Shown piece after piece: positions 25,264 to 38,065 of a stretch of DNA of 64,000 nt (the stretch's first letter is position 1; the number at the start of each line of letters is the position of its first letter). The position numbers and the translations under genes were made by a program. The DNA is from Vanilla planifolia (taxonomy: Eukaryota > Streptophyta > Magnoliopsida > Asparagales > Orchidaceae), in NCBI GenBank assembly GCA_023846275.1, contig CM043877.1:17590607-17654606 (forward strand). The letters run 5' to 3'. The notes beneath the pieces were generated by a model. The model saw nothing but the letters and a program-made list of their open reading frames with translations, was not told the origin of the DNA and searched no databases.

Positions 25264-27469
25264 TCACATGAGCTTTATTTCCTTCTAACCTAGCCACCTT
25301 TGCATTTTAACTTAATTTAAATCCAAATTTTATTGTTGTCTCATATTTTTCTTTTGCATAGTCAAGTCATAAAAAAATTATGTTATTTTTAGTTGCATTA
25401 TATCATCTATTATTTGAAATTTAAAGTTTGCATCTCTCAAAATTTCTTTAATATCATTTTGCTTGAAAACTTAAATTCATGCCTCCTACCCAAAACTAAA
25501 TGGTGTAATTTGATTTTTTAAAAGATAATAAGGATAACTTTAAAAGACAAAAAAGAAATCAAATTAACATACTAAAAAAATTAATTCATGATTTATATAA
25601 GGATATTAAGAGCATAAGAATTAATAATTAGAATGGACAAGGATCACCTCAATAAAATTATGTAGATTAATTTGAAGATCAATTGCATAATAAATTTAGA
25701 TTGCTAAAAAAAGACAAAAATGGGCCAAATCAAAGACAAAAATATAGGGATGATAATTTTAAAATCCATAGCATACTTAAGCTAGATATTCCTAATTTTC
25801 TTGGGAGCCATGACCTACATTGATTTTTAAATTAGACTACATAATTAAAGGATTTTTATGACATAAATTTGATAAATATTAGAAAAATAGTTTTGCAAAA
25901 TTTAAGTTAATAGGTTCAACTAAAGTTTATTAGGATAACACTTACTTAAAAGAACATTGGTTAAGTAGAACTTCAACCGCTTGGCATAAAATGAAACTTA
26001 TCCTAAAAATGAGATACTATAATGGGGTCTATGATGATGAACTTCACATTAAATTTCATAGCTTAAGAAATTATAATTTAACAAATAGTGAATCTTATAA
26101 CTAAGTTTGATGATTGGTATATATAGATTAGATGTTATGACCCAAATTGGTAATTAGTTGAAAAGTGTGTAAAAGGTTTTGGGATGAAAATTAGAGATGT
26201 TGTGGTTTTACATAATTCAAGAAATCTAAAAATGCTTTCTCTTTAACACCATATTTTAAAAATCAAAGGAGGTTTATTCTCTTAAAACATAAATCTAAAT
26301 TTCAAAAAAGGATATGAAATATACTTAAGTCTATTGTCACAAATATCCATGAATACTACTACTAATATTACTTAAGAAAGAGAAAAATATTATAATATGA
26401 AAAGCTAAGCAATAGAATGAGTAATTACAAAGTGTTATGAAGAAGATGAATAAAAAAATAATACAAAGAAGATTATTGAAGTAGATATAACTAGAACTAA
26501 TAATAAAAATAATTATGATAAAGAAGATAAAGAACAATTCATGTCATGAGATATTTTTTTATATTTCAAGATAAGAATGAACTTGAGATTAAAATAAAAG
26601 AGATTATTAAGAATAACAACAACTTCATTAATGAAATATTTGACCATAAAGAAGGCATAGGTGTCATTAGATTCTTTTTATGTCCCAAGGTGAGATAGAA
26701 GATTATAGACATAAGAAATTTTTATTAATTTTATAACTTGTCAAGATAAGAGACTAATAAAAGCTTTTGATAATTGTAATGCTCTAAATGTAATCTTCAC
26801 ATTCGCTTTAAGAAGAGTAGAACTAGAAATTGAATCTCATCCATAGTGTTGCCATGTTAGTTGGGAATGACACCCCATTTCTAGTTATAAATCAATGCTT
26901 TGTTTCACTTAAAATAAATAGTTATGAAGACAAAGCATGGTGTGGTGTTCTTTTTATGAATATAATGCAAATTTTATTAGTAGACATTATTTATATGATT
27001 TATGAGTAATTAATTAGGGTAAACAGAGTGCACAAATTTAAAATTTAGAGGTCAAAATTTAATGCACTTTGCAATAAAGCATTCTTAAAAGGTCATCATC
27101 AAACCATATTTTGAATTAAAAATAATAGCTATTAATAAAAAGAGGTTAAGAATATTACTTTGCTTTTCAATACAAAGTGTGTAGTTAAATGGGCATTATA
27201 TGTGACGTGATAGTTAGGGTAAGATTTAATAATTTAAAAAGGGATCAATTTTTACAAACACTAATAACTAATAAAACTTTGTTCAAATTAAGGCAATAGA
27301 TTCTACACTTATAAAATCATTTAATATTTTAAAGGTATTTTATGCTATAATTAAAATAAAATCTATAAATGAGTCTTAAATGAAAATATATTTTACATTA
27401 AGATTAACCGATATCTATAAACATTAAGAAAGTGTATTTGTAATGGCAGCTAAATTTTTTTAAATAAAT

Positions 27470-28150
27470 CATTTCATTCCTTGAAACAAAACTAATAATA
27501 CTTATCATATGATTGAATCATTTTTTATAGAAATAATTAGATTGCATGGATCATTTAATATCTTTATATCTAATAAAAATATCAAATTTCTTTCTTACAT
27601 TTTAAAAAATTTATAAACATTAGAAACAAAGTATAAATTTATTTTTATATTTTATCTACAAAGTAATAGTCAAACTAAAATAATAGATAAAACTTTAAGA
27701 AGTTTATTATGAGTTTTTGTTAGTAAAAGCATTAGAAATTAAAATTTATCTTTTGCATGTGCAGAGTTTACTTATAACAATATAAAATCTAATATAATAC
27801 AATTATCTCAATTTGAAATTATTTACAACATGAAACCAATTTAACTTGTTAACTTAATTGACTTATCATTTCATTTTTATTCTAATTTTACATTCTAAAT
27901 TATGCATGGCTTCAAAACATTATTGATAATATTAAGAAGCAAGTAAAATTCAGTAATTTAAAACATTTTTAGCAAGTGAATAAGAGTAAAACCACTAGAG
28001 AGTTTAAAGAAGGTCAATATATTTTAGTATATATTTGCTCCTAGAGACCTCATCTATTAAACATAAAAAGTTGCATATGAGAGCTTGTGATCCCTTTCTA
28101 TCCTTGAATTGCCTTTGGACACATTTATTAGTAATGCTTTTAACATTAAA
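27470..28150 (+). pseudogene. Ty3/gypsy integrase remnant with C-terminal region
   Basis: Conceptual translation keeps the order of a chromovirus-type integrase core: HFIPCNKTNNTYHMIESFF, then IRLHGSFNIFISNKNIKFL, a FYLQSNSQTKIIDKTLRSLL block (normally HPQTDGQTE), and AEFTYNNIKSN followed by QFEIIYNMKP. After it come an FKEGQYILVY-like strand and KLHMRA at about 28,000-28,090, matching the post-integrase domain. The aspartate expected in the SDRD-type motif is an Asn (SNKN). Several stops interrupt the frame. This is a dead gene. Confidence 0.75.
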
Positions 28151-28439
28151 ACTCTATTATTTTTTAGAGATAAAACTAATGAAGAAACTTTACAGACTAA
28201 TTATAATGTAAATAATTCAAAGGATGTTAATCTACTTAAAGAGATTTTTTAAAATTGATTGTATTTTAATTAATGAGATTTCTTTAAGAAATGATGAGCT
28301 AAATAGGTTATTAATCAAATAAAGTGACTAACCACCTTTAGAGAATATATGGATAATTTATACAAATTAATACTTGAGTTACTTGAAGACTATTTTGATT
28401 TTAACCCTGTAAAACAGAGCTTTTTTAAGTAAGAGATAA

Positions 28440-29150
28440 TTAATAATAGACAAACATCAGTGGATGATCATGTATAGCTCGTCGTTGAGTAATATACCCA
28501 AATAAAGCCAAAGGATAGTTAGTTAGTCAAAGAGTGCATGAACACCAAGTGTTTCATCGACAATTTTATGGGCTCAAATAAGGGAGATATAATAAAGCAA
28601 GAAAAGAACTTGGATATCTCTTGAGAGATACAATTTTTATCTTTATTTATTTACTTTATTTCTATTCTTATGACTTATGTAACAAAACAAAAAACTATAA
28701 ATATGAAGAGTTTTTGTTTTTTCTCGAGTTATGATGATTAAATTGGTTATTGATAGTTGATAGTTGACCTATGTAGTTAATGTGTGATAAAAAATAAACT
28801 TCAAAGCATTATCTTCCTTAAAAATGTTCTTAGATAAGAAGTTCCAATTTGATGTACCTTATTTTCATAAAAATAAGAATTAGTTGAGTATTTCTTTTCT
28901 TTTTTATGTCTTATTTATAAATAACATGTAATCCATGTACTTAATGATATTTTTGATGAATTTGAAATAAAGACTTAAAGAGTTCTCATGTCTAGAAGAA
29001 CTCACATCGTGCCTACCTTACTTAATAAAGTAAGTTTTACCCTATGCATCTTGTTCACATTATTTTCTTATCTTTCCACCTTCACCTCAAGGCTTGATGG
29101 AGTCTAAACACTTTATTGGACGTATTCATTGCCTTTCCAACCTTATAATT
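28440..29150 (+). mobile_element. LTR-like repeat, family B
   Basis: It follows the integrase C-terminal region and a purine-rich aagtaagagataat string, which is where a 3' LTR belongs. It matches the interrupted copy at 38350-41861 through its whole length, including the tail (gagttctcatgtctag...cttatctttccaccttcacctc against gagctcacctcatgtctta...atccttctcactttcacttt). Length is about 0.7 kb. The right boundary is approximate. R1 repeats begin directly after it. Confidence 0.6.
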
Positions 29151-29175
29151 AAAAAGACTATTTGGGTGTTTTCAT

Positions 29176-31340
29176 TTTTATGTAGTTTTCAAGAAGACCA
29201 AAAGTTACCCTAAGCAATTTATCTTATATTTTAAATATTATATGATATGATGATAATAATACTATTTATCTTTTCTTTATTTATATATTATATTTTTTAA
29301 TTTATTATTATTTGGCTATCCTTAATTTTTTAAAATTTTAATGATCAATGAGAATGAGATTCTAACAAAAATAGTTTGTATATTTTAAAACATTGGTTTG
29401 GATAGAGATTTCCAAAATTCAAATTATTTTTTAAGCCTTATTTGTGTATTACATTTCAAACAATTTTTAGTAATTTCATTTTTGAACTAAAAAATATCAA
29501 AATATCAATAAACACTTTTTTTCAAAGCTCTACTTCAATTATATAGAACTCATTTTTTAAATATTTTTTCAATTTTTTTTTCTAAATTCTCAAATTATAT
29601 ACAAATAATGTCTAATCTCTTTAAATAAATGTTTTCCTTTAATATTTTTTTGCTAAATCTTTTTTCAGAGGTTTTTATGCAAAGAAAATAAACAAAAGTT
29701 GTTAGTATGAAAAAACTTGATTAAAAATAAAAAATGGTAAAAATAAATGAGTAAACAAATATTTTTCAACACTTTATTTCAAACACATGAAATTTATCAC
29801 TCAATAAATGCTTTGCTTGCCATTTTCTTGTTTATTGATTCTTCATTAACGGTTCCTAAAGAAAGACAAAACATAAAAAAAAATTAGTATAAAAAAGTTT
29901 GACTTCAAACAAAAAATAAATAAATTTTTGTAGAAGTAACTTTATAAAAAGGGGGGTTCGTATATCAACTATTTGCGTATTATTTATAGCATTGTAACCA
30001 CGTGGCTTCCTTGCGGTGGTAATCGTTTGCTCTGTCATGTAATCGACTCGTTGTCGTTTCATTTATGATAGTTAAGTGAGCTGTCATGCCAGCTCGGATC
30101 ACTTGCTTTTGGATTTTCAGCACTACTCGTTTATATGCGGTGTTCAGGAAGAACAAAGGTTATCCTGAGTGATCTATCTTATATTTAGAATCTTTGATAA
30201 TAATATTTGTATTTTCTCTATATGTGTTTTTAATTATTTAATTATTTTTTATTTGTGAAGATTTTAATGACCAATGAAAAAGAGATTGTGAAAGTACTAG
30301 TTGGTATATTTCCAAAACTTTGGTTTAGAAAGAGATTTTCAAAATTTAAATAATTTTTTTAAGTCTTATTTGTATTTACGTTCAAGCTAAATTTTAATAA
30401 TTTCTCTTTTCACATTCAAAAGTATCAATAATGTTTTTTTTTTCAAAACTCTATTTCAATTATATAAAACTCATTTTTAATTTTTTTTTATTGAATTCTT
30501 TAGTTGTATATAAATAATGTCTAACTTTAATAAATATTTTTTTATAATTTTTTTATCCATTAATTTTTCTTTGGAGGCTTGATAGATACTTTTGTGAATC
30601 TTATATTTTATTTTATTTTTGTTGTATTTAGAAATTTATCTTGATTATTTGTACGTTATTTATAACATTTTATCCCACCTATTTTTCTTACGATAGTGAT
30701 AGTTTATTCTATTTTATTATTCAATTGTCATTTTTTATATGATTATTAAATGAGATATCACACGAGTTCATATCACTTGCTTTAGGATTGTCAAGTCGAC
30801 TTTTTTATATGATGTCATCTTGTATTGAGCAAAAGATTATTTATGTCTTGTTGTTTTTGTATATTTTTTAGAAGATCAAAGATTAGAAATGAATGTTTTA
30901 TCTTATATTTGGAACTCTTGATAATATGATAATAATAAAAATAATAGTAATAATAACATTTATCATTTCTCTATTTATATATTATAATATGTTTTTAACT
31001 TGTTAATTAATTTTTATATATAAATATTTTAATGACCAACAAGATTAAAATTGTGAAATAACTAGTTGGTATATTTCTAAAACTTTTGTTTGGATATAGA
31101 TTTCCAAATTTCAAATTATTTTTTTTAAGACTTATCTATGTATTATATTTCAAACTAATTCCTAGTAATTTCTCTTTTTTGAACTCACAAATTTCCAAAT
31201 ATCAATTATACATTTTCTTAAAATTATATTTTAATTATATAAATCTCATTTTAAAAAATCCTTTTTCAAATTTTCTTCTAAATCTGAAATTTATACAATT
31301 AATATCTTTTTCAAACGATATTAAGCTAACTTTATTTCGA
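29176..31340. repeat. R1 tandem array, three units of about 0.7-0.95 kb
   Basis: Units start at about 29,176, 30,127 and 30,848. Each has, in order: a ttcaagaagaccaaag / ttcaggaagaacaaag / tagaagatcaaag head; cttatatttt; an AT-rich block; atgaccaa(c/t)gag/aa; a ttggtttggatagagatttcc(a)aaa block (29,391, 30,317, 31,084); and a ttcaattatata(g/a)aactcatttt block. The tail atgag(c)t(g)tcat/atcac...tcacttgctttt(a)gga closes the first two. The third is cut off where the GC-rich island at 31.37 kb begins. A single copy lies at 16.4 kb. Family unknown. Confidence 0.7.
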
Positions 31341-31369
31341 CCACTATATTATATTCTAACTGCGGTAAT

Positions 31370-31700
31370 CATACCAAAGGAATCTTGTGCGTACAAACTA
31401 AAAAAAAAGGGCTCTCCCATACTACAGCTATCGCACTTGAGCCCTGTCGGCCGGCACAGTCTTCCGGAGACGCAGGCTTCGATGCTGATGCACGCATGCT
31501 CGGGCAGTTTGCACACGAGCACATGGCAACACGCACCTATGCGCACACTTTCACATGTCCACACGTGCACCATGCACGTAGTTGATCCCTCCGAGGCCTG
31601 TGGTTCAGTAGTTTTAGAAGACCGGCTTTGGTTGATCGATACACATGGGTGGTTTGTTACTCCCAACTCGCAAGAAACTACCTAAAAACAGTCGTTTCCT
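31370..31700. other. GC-rich island of unknown origin
   Basis: About 300 bases at just over 50% GC in a 25-28% GC region. It is rich in cacgcatgc/cacacgtgca strings and includes gtcggccggcac. Both strands are open (199 codons ending at 31685 on plus, of which only the last half lies in the island; 105 codons at 31349-31666 on minus). Neither translation resembles a family I know. Related phrases ggctctcccat at 31,412 and agggctcatgtag at 31,716 bound it but do not form a clean terminal repeat. It may be a fragment of a GC-rich LTR. Confidence 0.4.
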
Positions 31701-32717
31701 AACTTAGCCAACCAAAAAGGGCTCATGTAGTTATGCATGATAGTTAGAATTGAGGAAAATATTTCAAACTTATAAAAGACTTCCACTCCTTTGGAAGAAA
31801 TTATTAAATAAATCTATAAGAAAATGATCTACAAATTTGTATTTAAATTCATTCATAATTTAAATTATATGTTTAGGATATTAAGTTTTCCTTTTCTTAA
31901 TAAGTATTATCAAATTAATGTATAGAAAAAATTTCAAGTTATTTAATTTAGTTAATGTTTATATTTTTTTAATTAAAAAATAACATAGTTTTCCATAACT
32001 TCACAATATTTTTCTAATGTTATCTAACTATTTTAATGAAATATTCAAAAAATTTAAAATTGTTCTTTCATTTTGATATTTTTTGACATATTAAAATTGC
32101 ATAATGTCACCACAATATAACCAAATAAAGAACTTTATTATATGAAGATCAAGATAAATATACAATACCAAGAAGTAAACAATTTGTATGATAAGTTAAA
32201 AAGATTTGAAGCCACAAGGATGGCTAAACTATTAAATTAAAAAAAAATCATGACTATTATGACTAAAAACTTAACATATAAAATTCTAGGTTGTCATTAA
32301 GGTTATCGAATGATTATATTATAAATAATATAAACTTTTAATGAGATAATCAAGTTTGCTTACAGAATATATGTTCTAATTAGTTGTCATGGTTGGGACA
32401 AAATCAACAAAATAATAAAAAGTTTTTAGAAATTAAAATAAAATATCTTTAAGAAGGGCTTGTTAAGAATCTTGTGATTTTTTAGTATTAAAATCAAAAG
32501 TGAAATAGCAGTTACGTAAATTTATGATAGAACATGATAATAAAATATTAATACCTAAGAATCTATTTGTGTTTTTAATTTTTATTTTATTAAATAAATT
32601 CATATTTCTAAAATAAATGTGTTTTGGAGAGAGCCCAATATACAAATTTTATGTTTGGGTTATGATCACATAGCATCTTGAGGAAAACACTTGAATAATA
32701 TAAGTATTATAAAGATA

Positions 32718-32785
<68 letters not shown>

Positions 32786-35700
32786 GATATTATTTCAATG
32801 ATATGATTATTCTTTTAATGAATTTACTAAATGGGCAAAGAGACATATATTGGAGAAAATAAAAAAAAAATAGAGCAAAGGAAACATAGAAAAAAGAGAA
32901 AACTTAAGAGAAAATTTGAAGAAAAAATAACAATGTAAAGCATTGTTAGAATTCATCTCAACTCAATATTATAATTATGCTAGAACTTTCAAAGGTGAAA
33001 AATATTTTAATTTTAATTTTTGACATTCACCAAATTATAAATTAACTTTAATTGAAAATTGATATGAAAAATTTTGTAGAAGATATTTTTGTATAATTGT
33101 GTGTGCTTTTGTAAATATGACACATATCAATTTGATGAGAAAACTAATTTTTATATGCTTCAAAGGAAAACTTATACTTGTGAGGTCAATTCAATTTTCA
33201 ATAAGATCTAATTTAAATTTAGTTGAGTGATGAACTAATAAATTATTAATAATGTTTTAACTTTTGAATGGATAAAAATCATCAAATTTGAAAAACCAAC
33301 TTAGAAGTTATGCTTAAAATAATAAAGTTGCATGTGTTATCATTGCATCTAATTTGTGCTATGAATTAGCTAGGAACTAATTTTTATGATGAATAAAAAG
33401 TTGTGTATCAATTTGTTAGCTTTCTAAAAGAAATAAAATTCTATTAATTTGGATAAAAAATAAAATATTTATGGTTGAAAAAATAATGTTCCACAAAAAA
33501 ACTTATATTATGGATAGCTTGATAGATTAATTTGAAAGCAATGTATGTGCATATATATATAAAAATAAGATTATATATTTAGAATATTATTTATGCATAA
33601 ATATAGGAAAATAATATTCTAAATTTTGATATGAATAAATTATTTATTTCAACTAATTTAAATTACATCATTTTATAAGGAAAAAAGTAAAATGAAAAAT
33701 CAACTTTGGGAAAACAAAGATAACTCAATTCGATATAATATTGATAATGAATTTATTTTTTATAGTGTTATTATATGTAATTTTAAGATTTGTTTTATGT
33801 TATACTTTATGATTTTGATTAATAATATATGTTTGATGAAATTATTATTATGTTTATGATTGTATGAGAATTAGCTTCTTCGTTCTATTTAATATGTAAA
33901 TAATATTGATATATTGAGGATAAAAAATATGATATCAAAATGTGTGAATTGTGAATGATATGTTATGCTTATATGAGATAAAATGAACTTGAAGTTTAGT
34001 TTCTTTTACTCATTTTTACCATCTCTCAAAAATGTGTTATGATGATGACAATGGATAATGTTGAGGCGAGTTAGTTCTCTTAATCGTCAACGTGTTGAGT
34101 TGCTTTTTTCACTGGTTTTGATGATGATGAGATAAGGTAAGTTGTTACCAACAATTACAATTGGGATAAGCTAGTGTCGCCATGGTTATGATGATGATAA
34201 GATTACGTTGAATTGGTTCCCTTGATCATCATTGAGGAGAGTTGGTTCTTCTAATACTTAGGATAGCTTGATCTAAGATGAGTTGGTTCCCCCAATAAGC
34301 ATGGCATTGATGATTGATAAGAAGGCACAAACCAATGATATATGATATAATTATGTCACATAAAATCATAGTCTTTTGAATATATAAAAACCACATTAGT
34401 TGTGCATCATATAATTGATTTAGTATATTTTTGTTCTTTAAGTATAGGTCATCTTAAATTTATTATACAAAAAAAGATAAAAATAAGAAAAAAAAGGATG
34501 AAAAAAATAAATACAAAAGAAAAAGAAACCAATTATTTTTATTACTTAATAACTTCCATAACAACATCATTTTCTTCTTATCTCTCTTTTTTTCTCTTAC
34601 ACTTTCATGCCAAAAAGGTCTTATTGTAGCTATTAAAAACAATTTAATACTAATAGGTCAAAAGATTAACTTTAAAAATGTTGGAACAAATAGCAACATT
34701 ATTTTTATAAATGACTATTAGCATCTATAAACTATCATCATTAAATACTTAGTCAAGTTATTAATGCATAATTGATTTGCAATTATTATCACTTACTAAT
34801 CATCAATTGTTAACCACCTAAACCTAATCAATTAGCAAATAACATTTCAATTTAAAATTATAACACAAATAACACACAATAAATGATATTCATTATTAAC
34901 ACTAAGGTTTATTATTACTATTATTTATATTTAAACCATTTAAATCCAATGTAACATTCCAAAGGTAAAGGCAATGTTTAGTATTTTTTAATAAAATAAA
35001 TTCTAAAATATCAAAATAAAATAATTAAATATATCTATCAGATGATAAATTATTAACCTACATGCGAGTGTATCAAATAAGAAAATGTGTCTCGATACTA
35101 TCCCCATTTATTTGATCAATCACAAGTAGGATAGATGACAAACTCCCGACAAACAAGGGGTTAACCAACTCTAAATAATAGGCTAACTGAGAAGCCAAAA
35201 AAAACTTATATAGAGACATTTTAATTCCTCAAATAGGCAATACATAACTAAATATAAAGCTTTATTTGAGTAGCTGACTTCTGATTCATGAGAGTGATTT
35301 TAATCATCCGATTAGAAGATTTCACTATCGAAATATCATAGTGTTATTTGCCTTTTATTAAGGGATAATTTAATCACCTATCCAATCGCCCAATTTTGCG
35401 ATTATACGATCCTTATTTAATCTACGTGTGAGATCTAATTCTAGTCATCAGATCCTGATTAAGATCTAACAATCTAAATCAAATCCAATTTTCTAAATTG
35501 CATTATTATACTTTTAGCTACATGATCTAGTAGTTTTTGTGATTTAATCATTAGGATTATCTCTTTTGTGTAGCTCTTATTTAATAACAACTATTGTTGT
35601 TAATGGTAATGGCTTTTAGCATTACAAAGTATTTTTGAATAAAAGAAGTTTTTAACCAAAATAATTGTTGAATGATTGATGAAATTTTTACAAAATTTGA

Positions 35701-36929
35701 AAAAAAAATTAAAGTCACAACATTCGAAGCATTAGCAACTAGTGCTTATTGTTGCTTCCTAACACTACATCCTTCAGTAGCCAAATTCTTAATTTTTATT
35801 TTCTTCTCAAATTAACTAATTTTTCAATTTTTTTTATTTCTTATTGATTTAATTAAAACATTTATGTCTCAGCAGGAATTTCATTAAGGATAGAATTTTT
35901 CATTATATTTAATTCAATTTTATGTCATTAAATTATTTATTTTTGTTATAACTTTATTTCATTGTAAGGACATAACTTGTCTCTTTTATTTCGTTATTAT
36001 AAAGGTTTAGTTACAAATTTTTCGACAAAAGACATGTATTGATTGTGTTTCCTTTTTGTGTCAAAGACTTGTATTGATTGTGTTTCCTTTTTGCCTGATT
36101 CTTATCATAAGGGGGGTGTGGACATATTCTTGATTATTAGTCTAATGATGTAAAATTCACTATTATCCATTTTTAATTTTTTTATGTATTTATAATTTTA
36201 TAATTTTTATAAAAAATTATTACTAAAATAAATTTAATATATTTAAAAATAAAATTAGTATTTTCGAAAAATTATTTTTAAAGATGCACTCAAGCTTATT
36301 AAAAATTATTTTGAAATATTTTTTTAAAATATGTTCTAGGAAATCAAAATTTTTATTTCTAGTAATTCAATCATCATCTTGCTAAATCACACTTCAAGTT
36401 CTTCTCATTATTTTGCTTCATTTGATATCTCCTTTGGGCTCACCATAAGTTTAAAGTTTTCATCAACTTAGAGAGGAGTTTTAAGTACATTTTTAATATC
36501 TATTGTAATATATATCATACCCCTCTTGAACTTTTTTTGAAATATTGAAGATGAAATTTCTAGTATTTTTTCATGTGTCATATGATCTTGTAGTGATCAT
36601 AGTAATTTTGACTTTACTGATTGATTGTTAGTTGTGGTTATAATATATTTTTTTGGAGAATACTTTTACTTTTGTTGCTAATTTTTAAACTTATATTCAT
36701 ACATTTTAGTATTTTATCACATTAGATTCATTCTTTTTTTCAATATCTATTACAAATATATTAGCTTATTTTAAAGATTAAATAGAGAAAAAAGATAATT
36801 TAGTAAAAATATGATAGTATTAACCTGTAATATATTTTGATCTCCTAAATATGTATTCTCAAACTCATAACTTATCATTATCACTTTATTGTATATTCTA
36901 GTGCTATTTATCCTTATCCTTATCATAGT
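31701..36929. other. AT-rich repeat DNA, no gene seen
   Basis: Very low GC, with frames no longer than 75 codons and of low complexity. The stretch 34,020-34,330 is slightly GC-richer and repeats the phrase gagttggttc(c/t)(c/t) with atgatgatgata about every 60-110 bases, like the U5 part of an LTR. A tgtaacattcc at about 34,951 could be an LTR start, but I found no matching end. Confidence 0.35.
32718..32785. repeat. (AAT)22 microsatellite
   Basis: Uninterrupted trinucleotide run, the only long trinucleotide repeat in the window. Confidence 0.97.
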
Positions 36930-37265
36930 CTATGTCACAATCTCTACCATTCCTCCATGTTGGGTAAATTTTTTCTCAAATTAAATTTTGAAATTGGCTC
37001 CATGTACTTTATAACTGTTATTTCTTATGTGAGCATAACACCAAGTTAATACATGATTCATTATTTTCAATCAATAATATACCACCTTTATCTATTAATG
37101 ATTAGTCATATAAGAAAAAATATATCTCTAAGTTTTTCAACCAAGTATCTAATTTCTCTATATTCATTATACCATCATAATTTTATAAATTAAGTGTAAC
37201 ATCGACCTTAAAAGGAAGTTGCTGATTCTTATGCATCGAAAATGTGAGATTGATGCCATCTTCAT
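36930..37265 (-). pseudogene. Retrotransposon gag remnant, minus strand
   Basis: On the minus strand, starting near 37,262, the translation reads INLTFSMHKNQQLPFKVDVT, then NYDGIMNIEKLDTWLKNLEIYF, and further on TWSQFQNLI. This follows the start of the gag domain of Ty3/gypsy elements (a K-V-D-x-P-x-Y-x-G...EKLDxWLxxLExYF pattern, then a TWxxFxxxL block). Stops break the frame. It is the clearest minus-strand coding remnant in the window and belongs to a gag type different from the plus-strand copies. Confidence 0.6.
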
Positions 37266-37779
37266 CTTTATCTCTAATTATCTTGAGATTTTTACTTAAT
37301 TAAGAAGTCCTCCAATTAATAATATTTTTTAAATTTACTGTCTTTTGGATCCATCATAGAAAGGGAATAAGATTTTAACATAATCTCTATAAATGCTTAC
37401 ATTTATCAAGTTAATAGAGCTACCGATATCTCTAGACTTGATAATGAAATAGTTGATTCAATCATATCAAATAAAGCTTTCTCAATCTTCTGATTCTTTT
37501 ATAGTAGTAATAGTAAAAGTGGAAGTGTGATAAGCTGAGGAGAAAAGAAAAGATTATAGAGTTTTGCTATAAGGAGATTGAATTATCTAAGTAGATTCCT
37601 TTCAAGAGATTCTAAATTTATGAATTTATGATTCTTAAAATTCTAAACATTTTCATACATCATTCTTATCACTTTATATAAAGGTTAGATATAATATTTT
37701 ATTATAAATAAAAAAATTGTGGGTTTTACTAGAAATATAAAAAATCTCAAATTTTCATAAACTCTATAAATCTTGACAT

Positions 37780-38065
37780 GAACCAACTCGCTCTCTTGCA
37801 CTATCCACAAGTGTACGAATTCACTAAGGCAGACTATTCATGAGTGCATGTGTTTCATTAGCATGCGGACAAGCCCTCCATACTTGAATTGGCCGTAACA
37901 GCATGGTGGTGCACTGATCTTGCATTCATAGATTGCATGCATGAAAAGTAGTTGATAGCACGTGTACCCTTCCCACGTGATTGCCTGTGCTTTCGAGTGT
38001 GCACCTATAGTGAGCCACCGCATGCAACCCAGTCTACAGTTTCTAATGCTCCATGTTGTGTCAAC
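37780..38065. other. GC-normal patch, unidentified
   Basis: About 280 bases at 45-50% GC, with gcatgc/cacgtg palindromes and TG/CA-rich phrases comparable in texture to the island at 31.4 kb. Frames of 61-65 codons exist on both strands but match no known family. Possibly part of an LTR. Confidence 0.3.

Larger units (their letters stand above)
24780..28430 (+). mobile_element. Decayed Ty3/gypsy element with internal deletion
   Basis: Reading left to right on the plus strand: a TATA-like ataaatagagataaat leader at about 24,925; gag-like sequence at about 25,880-26,110 (a TYLKEHWLSRT...WHKMKL translation); a protease-to-RT linker-like stretch at about 26,850-26,960 (NSYEDKAWCGV); then integrase and C-terminal sequence at 27.47-28.15 kb. 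Only about 0.5 kb separates the linker from integrase, so most of reverse transcriptase and RNase H is missing. Stops and frameshifts interrupt every part. The 24.88-26.7 kb portion is repeated at 54.2-56.0 kb. It is inactive. Confidence 0.6.

Noticed and set aside
26337..26537. 66-codon minus-strand frame, Ile/Phe-rich, as a membrane peptide
   Set aside because: The composition follows from the A-rich gag remnant on the plus strand.
37380..37480. Minus-strand GSSINLI-like string as a retroviral-type protease active site
   Set aside because: It would lie 5' of the gag start on the same strand, the wrong order, and the following residues do not fit a protease.
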